Source: Streptomyces sp. ISL-12 (lineage in GTDB: Bacteria; Actinomycetota; Actinomycetes; Streptomycetales; Streptomycetaceae). From it: 44,650 nucleotides of DNA. The notes below the pieces were generated by a model. The model saw nothing but the letters and a program-made list of their open reading frames with translations, made no database searches and was not told the origin of the DNA. The DNA lies in the NCBI RefSeq assembly GCF_018614415.1, contig NZ_JAGGOO010000092.1, forward strand, positions 1 through 44,650. The letters run 5' to 3'. A program made the translations under genes and the position numbers. Shown one piece after another: positions 19,056-27,907 of the stretch. The stretch's first letter is position 1. Every line of letters begins with the position of its first letter.

Positions 19056-20440
19056 CCGAGCTCGCCACCATGGACTTCCACCCCCGGCCGCAGGCGGGCG
19101 AGCCCAAGCCCTGGGCCTTCCCCGCTCCCGAGCGCGGCACGCTCGGCAACGGTCTCACCGTTCTGCGCTGCGACCGCCCCGGCCAGCAGGTCGTCGCCGT
19201 CGAGCTGTTCCTGCGGGCGCCCCTGGACGCCGAGCCGGCCGGTCTCGACGGCGTCGCCACCATCATGGCCCGCGCCTTCTCCGAGGGCACCGACAAGCAC
19301 TCCGCCGAGGAGTTCGCCGCGGAACTGGAGCGCTGCGGGGCCACCCTGGACGCGCACGCCGACCACCCCGGCGTCCGCCTCAGCCTCGAAGTGCCCGCCT
19401 CCCGCCTCGCCAAGGCGCTCGGCCTGGTCGCCGACGCCCTGCGGGCACCCGCGTTCGCCGACAGCGAGATCGAACGCCTGGTGCGCAACCGGCTCGACGA
19501 GATCCCGCACGAGCTGGCCAACCCCTCGCGCCGGGCCGCCAAGGAGCTCTCCAAGGAGCTGTTCCCGGCGGACTCCCGGATGTCCCGCCCGCGCCAGGGC
19601 ACCGAGGAGACGGTCGCCGGCATCGACTCCGCGGCCGTACGCGCCTTCTACGAGAAGCACGTCCGTCCCGCCACGGCCACCGCCGTGGTCGTCGGCGACT
19701 TCACCGGCGTCGACCTCGGCGCGCTGCTCGACGACACCCTCGGCTCGTGGACGGGCTCGGCCGCCGAGCCGCGGCCCGTGCCCCCGGTGACCGCCGACGA
19801 CACCGGCCGCGTCGTCATCGTGGACCGCCCCGGCTCCGTCCAGACGCAGCTGCTGATCGGCCGTACCGGCCCGGACCGGCACGACAGCGTCTGGCCCGCC
19901 CAGGTGCTCGGCACGTACTGCCTGGGCGGCACCCTCACCTCCCGCCTGGACCGCGTCCTGCGCGAGGAGAAGGGCTACACCTACGGCGTCCGGGCCTTCG
20001 GCCAGGTCCTGCGGTCCGCGCCCGACGGCACGGGTGCCGCGATGCTCGCCATCAGCGGCTCCGTCGACACCCCGAACACCGGTCCGGCCCTCGACGACCT
20101 GTGGAAGGTGCTGCGCACGCTCGCCGAGGGCGGGCTCACCGACGCCGAACGCGACGTCGCCGTGCAGAACCTGGTGGGCGTGGCGCCGCTGAAGTACGAG
20201 ACCGCGGCGGCCGTCGCGAGCACGCTGGCCGACCAGGTCGAGCAGTACCTGCCCGACGACTACCAGGCGACGCTGTACCAGCGGCTCGCCGCGACCGGCA
20301 CGGTCGAGGCCACCGCGGCGGTCGTCAACGCCTTCCCGGTGGACCGTCTGGTGACCGTCCTGGTGGGTGACGCGGCGCAGATCAAGGAGCCCGTCGAGGC
20401 CCTGGGCATCGGCGAAGTCACCGTCGTACCGGCCGAGTAG
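19052..20440 (+). CDS. M16 family protein, non-catalytic partner subunit
   Basis: A 462-aa M16-fold protein starting with a GTG that overlaps the previous stop. The HxxEH zinc motif is absent: the equivalent region reads GVATIMARAFSEGT. The substrate-binding Arg/Tyr segment LDRVLREEKGYTYGVRAFG is retained. This split between an active subunit and an R/Y subunit is well known for M16B peptidases, where both are needed. Tight coupling suggests equimolar synthesis. A terminator hairpin follows at 20481-20510. Confidence 0.88.
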   Translation: MTELATMDFHPRPQAGEPKPWAFPAPERGTLGNGLTVLRCDRPGQQVVAVELFLRAPLDAEPAGLDGVATIMARAFSEGTDKHSAEEFAAELERCGATLDAHADHPGVRLSLEVPASRLAKALGLVADALRAPAFADSEIERLVRNRLDEIPHELANPSRRAAKELSKELFPADSRMSRPRQGTEETVAGIDSAAVRAFYEKHVRPATATAVVVGDFTGVDLGALLDDTLGSWTGSAAEPRPVPPVTADDTGRVVIVDRPGSVQTQLLIGRTGPDRHDSVWPAQVLGTYCLGGTLTSRLDRVLREEKGYTYGVRAFGQVLRSAPDGTGAAMLAISGSVDTPNTGPALDDLWKVLRTLAEGGLTDAERDVAVQNLVGVAPLKYETAAAVASTLADQVEQYLPDDYQATLYQRLAATGTVEATAAVVNAFPVDRLVTVLVGDAAQIKEPVEALGIGEVTVVPAE

Positions 20441-20480
20441 ACGGCGAGTAGACGGCGGAGCGGCGCCACGCGCGCGTGAA

Positions 20481-20510
20481 GGCCCCGGTGACCGGTGTGT
20501 CGCCGGGGCC
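20481..20510 (+). terminator. terminator after the M16 pair
   Basis: GGCCCCGG (20481-20488) pairs with CCGGGGCC (20503-20510), followed by GCCCTTT. Confidence 0.7.
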
Positions 20511-20639
20511 GCCCTTTGCCCGAATTCGACGCATTGGGGCGAAGGTTGCCTGTCTGCCCTGTGGGATGAGCAACAAAAACCCTGCTGCGTTTGAGTCTTG
20601 AACGGGCGCCCGCTTAGCGTCTCCCAGGCTGTTCGTCAG

Positions 20640-20825
20640 GCAGTGCGCCGCACCCGCGGCACCGGACAGTCATCGCCGAGTCCCCGTACGGCGCGAGCCA
20701 GGGGAGCCGGGGACCCACCGCAGTCCCTGGGGTGAATCGGACGCCCGCGCGCACCGCGAGGGGGTCCGTAGGAGACCTTCCTGCTCCGAACCCGTCAGCT
20801 AACCCGGTAGGCGAGAGGGAAGGAA
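20640..20825 (+). promoter_or_regulatory. c-di-AMP riboswitch (ydaO/yuaA type)
   Basis: The leader upstream of the M23 gene contains the conserved blocks of this class: a GGGGAGCCGGGGACCC segment near 20701, GGGGTGAATCGG near 20729, and the 3' block CGAACCCGTCAGCTAACCC ending in GGTAGGCGAGAGGG near 20821. In Streptomyces this element precedes cell-wall hydrolase genes (rpf, NlpC/P60, M23) and turns expression off when c-di-AMP binds. The 5' boundary is approximate. The M23 ATG follows at 20841. Confidence 0.9.
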
Positions 20826-20840
20826 AGGACCAGCCTCTAC

Positions 20841-21605
20841 ATGGCGTTCACGCGCGCCACCGGGAAGCACCGCCGTCCCGGCCGGGTACACCGCACCACC
20901 GTCCGCGCGGCGGGTGTCGCGACCCTCACCACCACCGGCGTCCTCGGCACCCTCGCGGCCCCCGCGCTCGCCGCCGAGCCGTCCCCCGAGGACACCGGCC
21001 TCACCCCCGTCATCACCCTCGGCGACGCCGTGGCCGAGGAGGTCGACGCCCAGGCCGCCGCCCAGCGGCAGGCCGCCGAGGACGCCGCCGCCCGGGAGAA
21101 GGCCGAGCAGGCCGCCCGCGAGCGGGCCGCCGAGGCCGCCGAGCAGGCCCGTGAGGACAAGGAGCGCGCCGCCCGCGAGGCCGAGCGCAAGCGCCTGAAC
21201 ACCTACGTGGCCCCCATCGGCGGCTCGTACGTGTCCACCGCGTACCAGGCCAGCAGCGGCCTGTGGTCCTCCGGGACGCACACCGGCATCGACTTCCACG
21301 CCGCCTCCGGCACCACCGTCCACGCGGTCGGCGCCGGCACGGTCGTCGAGGCCGGCTGGGGCGGCGCGTACGGCTACCAGGTCGTGATCAAGATGCACGA
21401 CGGGACGTACACCCAGTACGGCCACCTGTCGTCCATCGGCGTCTCCGTGGGCCAGACGGTCACCGCGGGCCGGCAGATCGCCCTCTCCGGGGCGACCGGC
21501 AACGTCACCGGGCCGCACCTGCACTTCGAGGCCCGCACCAGCGCGGAGTACGGCTCGGACATCGACCCCGTGGCCTACCTCCGCTCCCACGGCGTCACCG
21601 TCTGA
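20841..21605 (+). CDS. secreted M23 (LytM) peptidoglycan endopeptidase
   Basis: A 254-aa secreted zinc endopeptidase that cuts peptide cross-links. The basic N-terminus is followed by a hydrophobic core and an APALAAE cleavage region near residue 44. An Ala/Glu/Arg coiled coil follows (about 60-122), as in division-type LytM proteins. The M23 domain (about 125-250) has metal ligands in HTGIDF and HLHFE and the accessory GHLSSIGV His. Expression is probably controlled by the c-di-AMP riboswitch, linking wall remodelling to osmotic or dormancy signalling. A perfect terminator follows. Confidence 0.93.
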   Translation: MAFTRATGKHRRPGRVHRTTVRAAGVATLTTTGVLGTLAAPALAAEPSPEDTGLTPVITLGDAVAEEVDAQAAAQRQAAEDAAAREKAEQAARERAAEAAEQAREDKERAAREAERKRLNTYVAPIGGSYVSTAYQASSGLWSSGTHTGIDFHAASGTTVHAVGAGTVVEAGWGGAYGYQVVIKMHDGTYTQYGHLSSIGVSVGQTVTAGRQIALSGATGNVTGPHLHFEARTSAEYGSDIDPVAYLRSHGVTV

Positions 21606-21617
21606 CACCCCGCGACA

Positions 21618-21652
21618 CCGAAAGCCCCGGCTCCCCGAGCCGGGGCTTTCGG
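21618..21652 (+). terminator. strong intrinsic terminator after the M23 gene
   Basis: A perfect 15-bp stem CCGAAAGCCCCGGCT / AGCCGGGGCTTTCGG closes a 5-base loop, 13 bases after the stop. Confidence 0.9.
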
Positions 21653-21789
21653 CGTTGCGGGTGACCAAAAACAGACCAAAAACAGCCAGGGAAACCGGCT
21701 CTCCGTCGGAAAGTGCGGCGCATTGCAATAGAGTCACTGAACACGCGTCAATCGTCGACGTTTCACGGGGATTAAGGCGGAGGTCGGTC

Positions 21790-22485
21790 ATGCGTATTCC
21801 GGCGCACTCGGTGTGCACGGCGATCCGGGACGACATCGTCGCCGGTGTCTACGAGCGCGGCAGCCGGCTCACCGAGGAACTCCTCGCCCGCCGCTACGGC
21901 GTCTCCCGCGTCCCCGTGCGCGAGGCCCTGCGGACCCTGGAGGCCGAGGGGTTCGTGGTGACGCGGCGGCACGCGGGCGCGTGCGTGGCCGAACCCACCG
22001 AACAGGAGGCCGCCGACCTGCTGGAGATGCGGCTGCTCCTGGAGCCGCTCGGCGCGGCCCGGGCCGCGCAGCGGCGCACCGAGGCCCATCTGAAGGTGCT
22101 GCGCGGCCTGGTACGGCTGGGCCAGGAGCGGGCCAGGCGGGGCAACAGCGACGATCTGCGCTCGCTGGGCGGCTGGTTCCACGAGACGCTCGCCCAGGCC
22201 GCCGGCAGCGCGGCGATGACCTCGACGCTGACCCAGCTGCGGCACCGGATCGCCTGGATGTACGCCGTGGAGGCGCCCGCCAGCCCGGTCGACACCTGGG
22301 CGGAGCACGGCGCGATCGTCGACGCGGTGGCCCGGGGCGACGGCGAACGCGCCCGGTCGCTCACCGCGCTGCACACCGAGCGGTCGACGGCCGCGCACCG
22401 CCTGCGCTTCGCCCCGGGCGCCGATCGCGCGGAACGTGTGAGGAACTCGCAACGTGCCGTAAACATGCCGAGCCTGCGGCATTAA
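21790..22485 (+). CDS. GntR family transcriptional regulator (FCD subfamily)
   Basis: A 231-aa regulator. ATG at 21790 has GGAGG upstream. The N-terminal winged helix has YERGSRLTEELLARRYGVSR and VPVREALRTLEAEGFV. The FCD-type effector domain (residues 85-215) carries the His/Asp ligand positions expected for metal-assisted carboxylate binding (WFHETLAQ, EHGAIVDAV). It diverges in function from, and converges with, ptsH; family members sense organic acids. The effector cannot be named. Confidence 0.88.
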   Translation: MRIPAHSVCTAIRDDIVAGVYERGSRLTEELLARRYGVSRVPVREALRTLEAEGFVVTRRHAGACVAEPTEQEAADLLEMRLLLEPLGAARAAQRRTEAHLKVLRGLVRLGQERARRGNSDDLRSLGGWFHETLAQAAGSAAMTSTLTQLRHRIAWMYAVEAPASPVDTWAEHGAIVDAVARGDGERARSLTALHTERSTAAHRLRFAPGADRAERVRNSQRAVNMPSLRH

Positions 22486-22638
22486 CACGGGCGCCGTATA
22501 CAAAGAGGAGTTATTCGGCGGGGTCTTTTTCTGCTGCCATTTTATTGTCGTCCCCGTGCTTTTCCTGAGGGGGTGCGGCTGATTTCGGGCGGCCGGATGC
22601 GGGTGCCGGCTATTGGGGGCCGGGTGCGGAAAAGCGAA

Positions 22639-22670
22639 AGCCGTGCCGGCCCCGAAGGGACGGCACGGCT
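22639..22670 (-). terminator. terminator downstream of ptsH
   Basis: AGCCGTGCCG (22639-22648) pairs with CGGCACGGCT (22661-22670), a perfect 10-bp stem about 20 bases after the ptsH stop. Confidence 0.8.
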
Positions 22671-22691
22671 CGCCTTGGTGCGCGCGACGGC

Positions 22692-22973
22692 TCAGACGGT
22701 CTCCGGAAGCTCCTCGAGCCCCTCGGCGACCAGCTTCGCCAGACGGTCCAGCGCGGCGTCCGCGCCCTCGGCGTCCGAGGCGAGGACGATCTCCTCGCCG
22801 CCCTGGGCGCCCAGACCCAGGACGGCTAGCATGGAGGCGGCGTTGACGGGGTTGCCGTCGGCCTTGGCGATCGTCACCGGGACGCCGCTGGCCGTGGCGG
22901 CCCGGACGAAGATGGAGGCGGGGCGGGCGTGGAGACCCTCGGCCCAGCCGACGTTGACGCGGCGCTCAGCCAT
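22692..22973 (-). CDS. ptsH: phosphocarrier protein HPr
   Basis: A 93-aa general PTS phosphocarrier that moves phosphate from enzyme I to EIIA components in the cytoplasm. ATG at 22973, with GAAGGG upstream. The phosphorylation site is the His in GLHARPAS (residue about 15). The regulatory serine region reads VNAASMLAVLGLGAQGG, so Ser46 is retained as SM. Length and order are typical for HPr. Monocistronic, ending in a clear hairpin. Confidence 0.95.
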   Translation of the reverse strand: MAERRVNVGWAEGLHARPASIFVRAATASGVPVTIAKADGNPVNAASMLAVLGLGAQGGEEIVLASDAEGADAALDRLAKLVAEGLEELPETV

Positions 22974-23105
22974 GTGTTGCTGCCCTTCAGTTGTGCAGGC
23001 TTGTCTAGACCAGTCTTCCATACGGTGTTCCACCGGCCCGTTCCCGCTCGGCCCGCCCCGCACGGCCCCGGGCCGTTGTCGTACCCGAGCCGTACGCTGG
23101 GCCCC

Positions 23106-25973
23106 ATGCAGACCGCGTCGGACCGGCACGAGTACCCCGCCCACTGGGAGGCGGACGTGGTGCTGCGCGACGGCGGCACCGCGCGCGTGCGCCCCATCAC
23201 CGCCGACGACGCGGAGCGTCTGGTCGGCTTCTACGAGCAGGTCTCGGACGAGTCTAAGTACTACCGCTTCTTCGCGCCCTACCCCCGGCTGTCCGCCAAG
23301 GACGTCCACCGCTTCACGCACCACGACTTCGTGGACCGCGTGGGGCTCGCGGCCCTGGTGGGCGGCGAGTTCATCGCCACCGTCCGCTACGACCGGATCG
23401 GCGCCGACGGCACGCCCGCGCACGGCTCGGCCGACGAGGCGGAGGTCGCCTTCCTCGTCCAGGACGCCCACCAGGGACGCGGCGTGGCCTCCGCGCTGCT
23501 GGAGCACATCGCCGCGGTCGCGCGCGAGCGCGGCATCCGACGCTTCGCCGCCGAGGTGCTCCCCGCCAACACCAAGATGATCAAGGTGTTCACGGACGCC
23601 GGCTACACCCAGAAGCGCAGCTTCGAGGACGGCGTCGTCCGCCTGGAGTTCGGCCTCGAACCCACCGACCGCTCGCTCGCCGTGCAGTACGCGCGCGAAC
23701 AGCGCGCCGAGGGCCGTTCCGTACGGCGGCTGCTCACCCCCGGCTCCGTCGCGGTCATCGGCGCCGGCCGCAACCCCGGCGGCGTGGGCCGCGGCATCCT
23801 CGGCAACATCAGGGACGCCGGTTTCACCGGCCGGCTGTACGCCGTGAACCGCGCCTTCGAGGAGGAGCGGACGGAACTGGACGGCGTGCCGGCCCACCGC
23901 TCGGTGCGGGAGATCGACGGACCCGTGGACCTCGCGGTCGTCGCCGTCCCCGCCGAGCAGGTCCGGGAGGTCGTCACCGAGTGCGGCCGGCACGGCGTGC
24001 AGGGACTGGTCGTCGTCTCCGCCGGGTACGCCGAGAGCGGCCCCGAGGGCCGTGAGCGCCAGCGCGCCCTGGTGCGGCACGCGCGCGCGTACGGCATGCG
24101 GATCATCGGCCCCAACGCCTTCGGCGTCGTCAACACCTCGCCCGAGGTGCGGCTCAACGCCTCCCTCGCCCCCGAGATGCCGCGCCCCGGCCGGATCGGC
24201 CTGTTCGCCCAGTCGGGCGCCATCGGCATCGCCCTGCTCTCCCGGCTGCACCGGCGCGGCGGCGGGGTCACGGGCGTGACCGGCGTCTCGACCTTCGTCT
24301 CCTCCGGCAACCGGGCCGACGTCTCCGGCAACGACGTCATGCAGTACTGGTACGACGACCCGGACACCGACGTCGTCCTGATGTACCTGGAGTCCATCGG
24401 CAACCCGCGCAAGTTCACCCGCCTCGCGCGGCGCACGGCGGTGGTCAAGCCGCTGGTCGTCGTGCAGGGCGCCCGGCACGGCGGCGCGGCCCCGCAGGGG
24501 CACCCGGTACGCGCCACCCGGCTGCCGCACGCGACCGTCTCGGCCCTGCTGCGGCAGGCCGGCGTGATCCGCGTCGACACGATCACCGAGCTGGTCGACG
24601 CGGGGCTGCTGCTGGCCCGGCAGCCGCTGCCCGCCGGACCGCGGGTGGCGATCCTGGGCAACTCGGAGTCGCTGGGCCTGCTCACCCACGACGCGTGTCT
24701 CTCCGAGGGGCTGCGGCCGCTGCCCCCGCTGGACCTGACGACGGCCGCGTCACCGGCGGACTTCCGGGCGGCGCTCTCCGAGGCGCTCGCCGACGACGCG
24801 TGCGACGCCGTGGTGGTGACCGCGATCCCGGCCCTCGGCGAGGGAGCGGCCGGCGACGCCGCCCTGGCCGAGGCCCTGCGTGCGGCCACCGTCGCGTCCC
24901 CCGCCAAGCCCGTCCTGGTGGTCCACGTCGAACTGGGCGGCTTGGCGGAGGCCCTGTCGGCGGCCATGAGCACGGCACCGCACACGAACCCGCACGCATC
25001 CCCGCACGCGACCCCGCCCGTGACGGGCGACCGCACCCCTGCCCCGGCGGAAACCCCCTCCGTCCCGCCCGAGCAGACCCCCGCCCCCGCCGGGAAACCC
25101 ACGGACGGCACCCGTCTCATCCCCGCCTACCCCGCCGCCGAGCGCGCGGTCCGGGCCCTCGCCCAGGCCGTCACCTACGCCCGCTGGCGCCGCGACACCG
25201 CCGAGCCGGGCAAGGTGCCGGAGTACGAGGACGTCGACGAGAAGGGCGCCGCCGAGCTGATCGAGCGCCTCCTCGCGCGCGGCGAGGGCCTCACCCTCGG
25301 CAGCGAGGAGACCTGCGAACTGCTCGGCCGCTACGGCATCCACGTCCACCGCGCCCTGCCCGCTCCCACCCCCGACGCCGCCGTCGCCGCCGCGCGCGCC
25401 CTGGGCCGGCCCGTCGTCCTGAAGGCCACCGCCCCCCACCTGCGCCACCGGGCCGACCTGGGCGGCGTACGCCTCGACCTGGCCGACGAGGAGCAGTTGC
25501 GGCGCGCGTACGAGGAGCTGACCGGGCTGTTCGGGACCCCGGCCGAGCTGCGGCCCGTGGTGCAGGCCATGGCACCGCGCGGCGTCGACACCGTCGTACG
25601 GGCCGTGATCGACCCGGCGGCCGGCGCCGTGCTCTCCTTCGGGCTCGCCGGGGCCGCCACCCAGCTGCTCGGCGACACGGCGCACCGGCTGATCCCGGTC
25701 ACCGACCGGGACGCGGCATCGCTCATACGTTCGATACGTACCGCTCCGCTCCTCTTCGGCTGGCGCGGCTCCGACCCGGTCGACACCGCCGCCCTGGAGG
25801 AACTGCTCCAGCGCGTCTCCCGCCTCGTCGACGACCACCCCGAGGTCGTCGCCGTCACCCTGGAACCGGTGGTCGTCGCCCCGCGCGGCCTCAGCGTCCT
25901 CGGCGCCTCCGTGCGCCTGGCACCGCCGCCCGCCCGCGACGACCTGGGCCCGCGCACGCTCCCGGCGTACTGA
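23106..25973 (+). CDS. GNAT acetyltransferase fused to ADP-forming acyl-CoA synthetase (Pat-like)
   Basis: A 955-aa multidomain protein. A GNAT domain (residues about 20-185; acetyl-CoA loop VQDAHQGRGVASALL) is followed by CoA-binding Rossmann (about 210-330; VAVIGAGRNPGGVG), succinyl-CoA-ligase-like (about 340-640) and ATP-grasp (about 730-945) domains. A Pro/Thr/Ala/His-rich linker (about 625-670) precedes the ATP-grasp part. This layout matches Pat-type lysine acetyltransferases such as S. lividans SlPatA, which acetylate acyl-CoA synthetases, though here the GNAT is N-terminal. The usual SHTG phosphohistidine motif of true ADP-forming synthetases is not clearly intact (GHPVRATRLPHATV). 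ATG at 23106 follows a TACGCT hexamer by 7 bases, suggesting a leaderless mRNA. Confidence 0.88.
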   Translation: MQTASDRHEYPAHWEADVVLRDGGTARVRPITADDAERLVGFYEQVSDESKYYRFFAPYPRLSAKDVHRFTHHDFVDRVGLAALVGGEFIATVRYDRIGADGTPAHGSADEAEVAFLVQDAHQGRGVASALLEHIAAVARERGIRRFAAEVLPANTKMIKVFTDAGYTQKRSFEDGVVRLEFGLEPTDRSLAVQYAREQRAEGRSVRRLLTPGSVAVIGAGRNPGGVGRGILGNIRDAGFTGRLYAVNRAFEEERTELDGVPAHRSVREIDGPVDLAVVAVPAEQVREVVTECGRHGVQGLVVVSAGYAESGPEGRERQRALVRHARAYGMRIIGPNAFGVVNTSPEVRLNASLAPEMPRPGRIGLFAQSGAIGIALLSRLHRRGGGVTGVTGVSTFVSSGNRADVSGNDVMQYWYDDPDTDVVLMYLESIGNPRKFTRLARRTAVVKPLVVVQGARHGGAAPQGHPVRATRLPHATVSALLRQAGVIRVDTITELVDAGLLLARQPLPAGPRVAILGNSESLGLLTHDACLSEGLRPLPPLDLTTAASPADFRAALSEALADDACDAVVVTAIPALGEGAAGDAALAEALRAATVASPAKPVLVVHVELGGLAEALSAAMSTAPHTNPHASPHATPPVTGDRTPAPAETPSVPPEQTPAPAGKPTDGTRLIPAYPAAERAVRALAQAVTYARWRRDTAEPGKVPEYEDVDEKGAAELIERLLARGEGLTLGSEETCELLGRYGIHVHRALPAPTPDAAVAAARALGRPVVLKATAPHLRHRADLGGVRLDLADEEQLRRAYEELTGLFGTPAELRPVVQAMAPRGVDTVVRAVIDPAAGAVLSFGLAGAATQLLGDTAHRLIPVTDRDAASLIRSIRTAPLLFGWRGSDPVDTAALEELLQRVSRLVDDHPEVVAVTLEPVVVAPRGLSVLGASVRLAPPPARDDLGPRTLPAY

Positions 25974-26065
25974 CCACGGCCTGCGGCCCGCGGCCCGCGA
26001 CCCGTGGCGGTCCCGGAGGCCGCGACCGTCCCGGGCAGTCAGTGGGTCCCCGTAGGATGGACGGC

Positions 26066-26653
26066 ATGGCCAAGACCAGTACGACGACCCAGGGGCTGCG
26101 TGCGGCGATCGAGCGCAGCGGCTACTACCCGGCCCTCGTGGCCGAGGCGGTGGAGGCCGCCGTGGGCGGCGAGCCCGTCCGGTCGTACCTGGTCCACCAG
26201 GAGACGACGTTCGACCAGAACGAGGTACGGCGGCATGTGACCGTGCTCGTCCTCACCGGCAACCGCTTCATCGTCAGCCACACCGACGAGCAGGCCGCCG
26301 ACGACACCTCCCCGTCCCCCTACGCCACGACGTCCACGGAGTCCGTCAAGATCGGCCGGATCTCGTCCATCGTCGTCAGCCGGGTGGTCGCCAACCCCGA
26401 GCAGTACAAGCCGGGCACCCTGCCCCGCGAGATCGTGCTGACCATCGGCTGGGGCGCCGTCGCCCGCATCGACCTGGAGCCCGCCGCCTGCGGCGACCCC
26501 AACTGCGAGGCCGACCACGGCTACACCGGCAGCTCCACCGCCGACGACCTCAGCCTGCGCGTCAGCGAGGCCGGCGACGGCCCGGAGACCGTGCGGCAGG
26601 CCCTCGCCTTCGCCCAGGCCCTCTCCGAGGCGACCGCGGACACCGCGCACTGA
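26066..26653 (+). CDS. DUF5998 family protein
   Basis: A 195-aa cytoplasmic protein conserved in actinobacteria, function unknown. It is rich in beta strands: VTVLVLTGNRFIVSHTDEQ, then IGRISSIVVSRVV, then REIVLTIGWGAVARIDLEPA. A small Cys pair (ACGDPNCEADHG) could bind metal. ATG at 26066 is preferred over the one at 26057 because TAGGAT (26053-26058) lies 7 bases upstream, giving a leaderless transcript. The stop overlaps the ATG of the next gene by one base (TGATG), so the two are coupled. Confidence 0.85.
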   Translation: MAKTSTTTQGLRAAIERSGYYPALVAEAVEAAVGGEPVRSYLVHQETTFDQNEVRRHVTVLVLTGNRFIVSHTDEQAADDTSPSPYATTSTESVKIGRISSIVVSRVVANPEQYKPGTLPREIVLTIGWGAVARIDLEPAACGDPNCEADHGYTGSSTADDLSLRVSEAGDGPETVRQALAFAQALSEATADTAH

Positions 26654-27846
26654 TGTACCAGTCCACCGCCTGGGACATCCACCCCGAACCCCTCCCCGTC
26701 GACTCCGCGCCCGTCCCCGAGTACGGCACCGGCTCCCTCGCCGACCTGCTGCCCACGCTCGCCGCCGGCATGGACGTCCCCGGCATGACCGCCGCGATCG
26801 AGGAACTGACCCCCGCCGACCGGAACTGCGTCTTCCTGATCGACGGCCTCGGCTGGGAGCAGCTCCGCGCCCACCCCGAGTACGCCCCCTTCCTGACCTC
26901 GCTCCTCGGCAGCTCGCGCGGCGGCACAGGACGTCCGATCACCGCCGGCTACCCGGCGACCACCGCGACCTCCCTCGCCTCCGTCGGCACCGGCCTGCCC
27001 CCCGGCGCCCACGGCCTGCCCGGTTACACCGTCCGGGACCCGGCCACCGGCGAGCTGATGAACCAGCTCCGCTGGCAGCCCTGGACCGACCCGCACGTCT
27101 GGCAGCCCCGGCCCACCGTCTTCCAGCTCGCCCACGCCGCGGGCGTGCACGCCGCGCAGGTCTCCGCCCCCGCCTTCCAGAACACCCCGCTGACCAAGGT
27201 CGCGCTCAGCGGTGGCACCTTCCTCGGCCGGGAGTCCGGCGAGGACCGCATGGACCTGGCGGCAGAGCGGCTGGCCGCCGCCGACCGCGCCCTCGTCTAC
27301 ACGTACTACTCGGAGGTCGACGGCGCCGGCCACCGCTTCGGCGTCGACTCCGACACCTGGCGCGGCCGGCTCTCCCACGTCGACCGTCTCGTCCAGCGCC
27401 TGGCCGAGCGACTTCCGCCGCGCACCGCCCTCTACGTCACCGCCGACCACGGCATGGTCGACGTGCCCTTCGACGAGGAGCACCGCATCGACTTCGACGC
27501 CGACTGGGAGCTGCGGGCCGGCGTCGCCCTGCTCGGCGGCGAGGGCCGCGCCCGGCACGCCTACGCCGTACCGGGCGCCCAGGACGACGTCCTCGCCTGC
27601 TGGCGCGAGGTGCTCGGCGAGCAGTTCTGGGTGGCCTCGCGCGACGAGGCGATCGAGGCGGGCTGGTTCGGCCCGCACGTCGAGGAGCGGGTGTACGGCC
27701 GCATCGGCGACGTCATCGCCGCCGCCCGGGACGACGTCCTGCTCATCGCCTCCGACCGGGAGCCGAACGAGTCGGCGATGGTCGGCAACCACGGCTCGAT
27801 GACCCCCGCCGAGCAGTTCGTCCCGCTCCTCGAAGTACGCTCCTGA
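26653..27846 (+). CDS. type I phosphodiesterase / nucleotide pyrophosphatase (alkaline phosphatase fold)
   Basis: A 397-aa protein of the alkaline phosphatase superfamily. Metal and nucleophile sites are visible: Asp in CVFLIDGLGWEQL, nucleophile Thr in GYPATTATSLASVGTG, Asp/His in YYSEVDGAGHRFG, Asp-His in YVTADHGMVDVP and the late His in VGNHGSMTP. It cleaves phosphodiester or pyrophosphate bonds in nucleotides or related compounds; the natural substrate is unknown. No signal peptide is seen, so cytoplasmic. Coupled to DUF5998 upstream; tdk follows after 61 bases. Confidence 0.88.
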   Translation: MYQSTAWDIHPEPLPVDSAPVPEYGTGSLADLLPTLAAGMDVPGMTAAIEELTPADRNCVFLIDGLGWEQLRAHPEYAPFLTSLLGSSRGGTGRPITAGYPATTATSLASVGTGLPPGAHGLPGYTVRDPATGELMNQLRWQPWTDPHVWQPRPTVFQLAHAAGVHAAQVSAPAFQNTPLTKVALSGGTFLGRESGEDRMDLAAERLAAADRALVYTYYSEVDGAGHRFGVDSDTWRGRLSHVDRLVQRLAERLPPRTALYVTADHGMVDVPFDEEHRIDFDADWELRAGVALLGGEGRARHAYAVPGAQDDVLACWREVLGEQFWVASRDEAIEAGWFGPHVEERVYGRIGDVIAAARDDVLLIASDREPNESAMVGNHGSMTPAEQFVPLLEVRS

Positions 27847-27907
27847 ACCGCGTCGCCGTCCCCCTGTCCCACCTGCCGTTCCACTGCCGAAAGGTGCTCA
27901 ACCCCTC

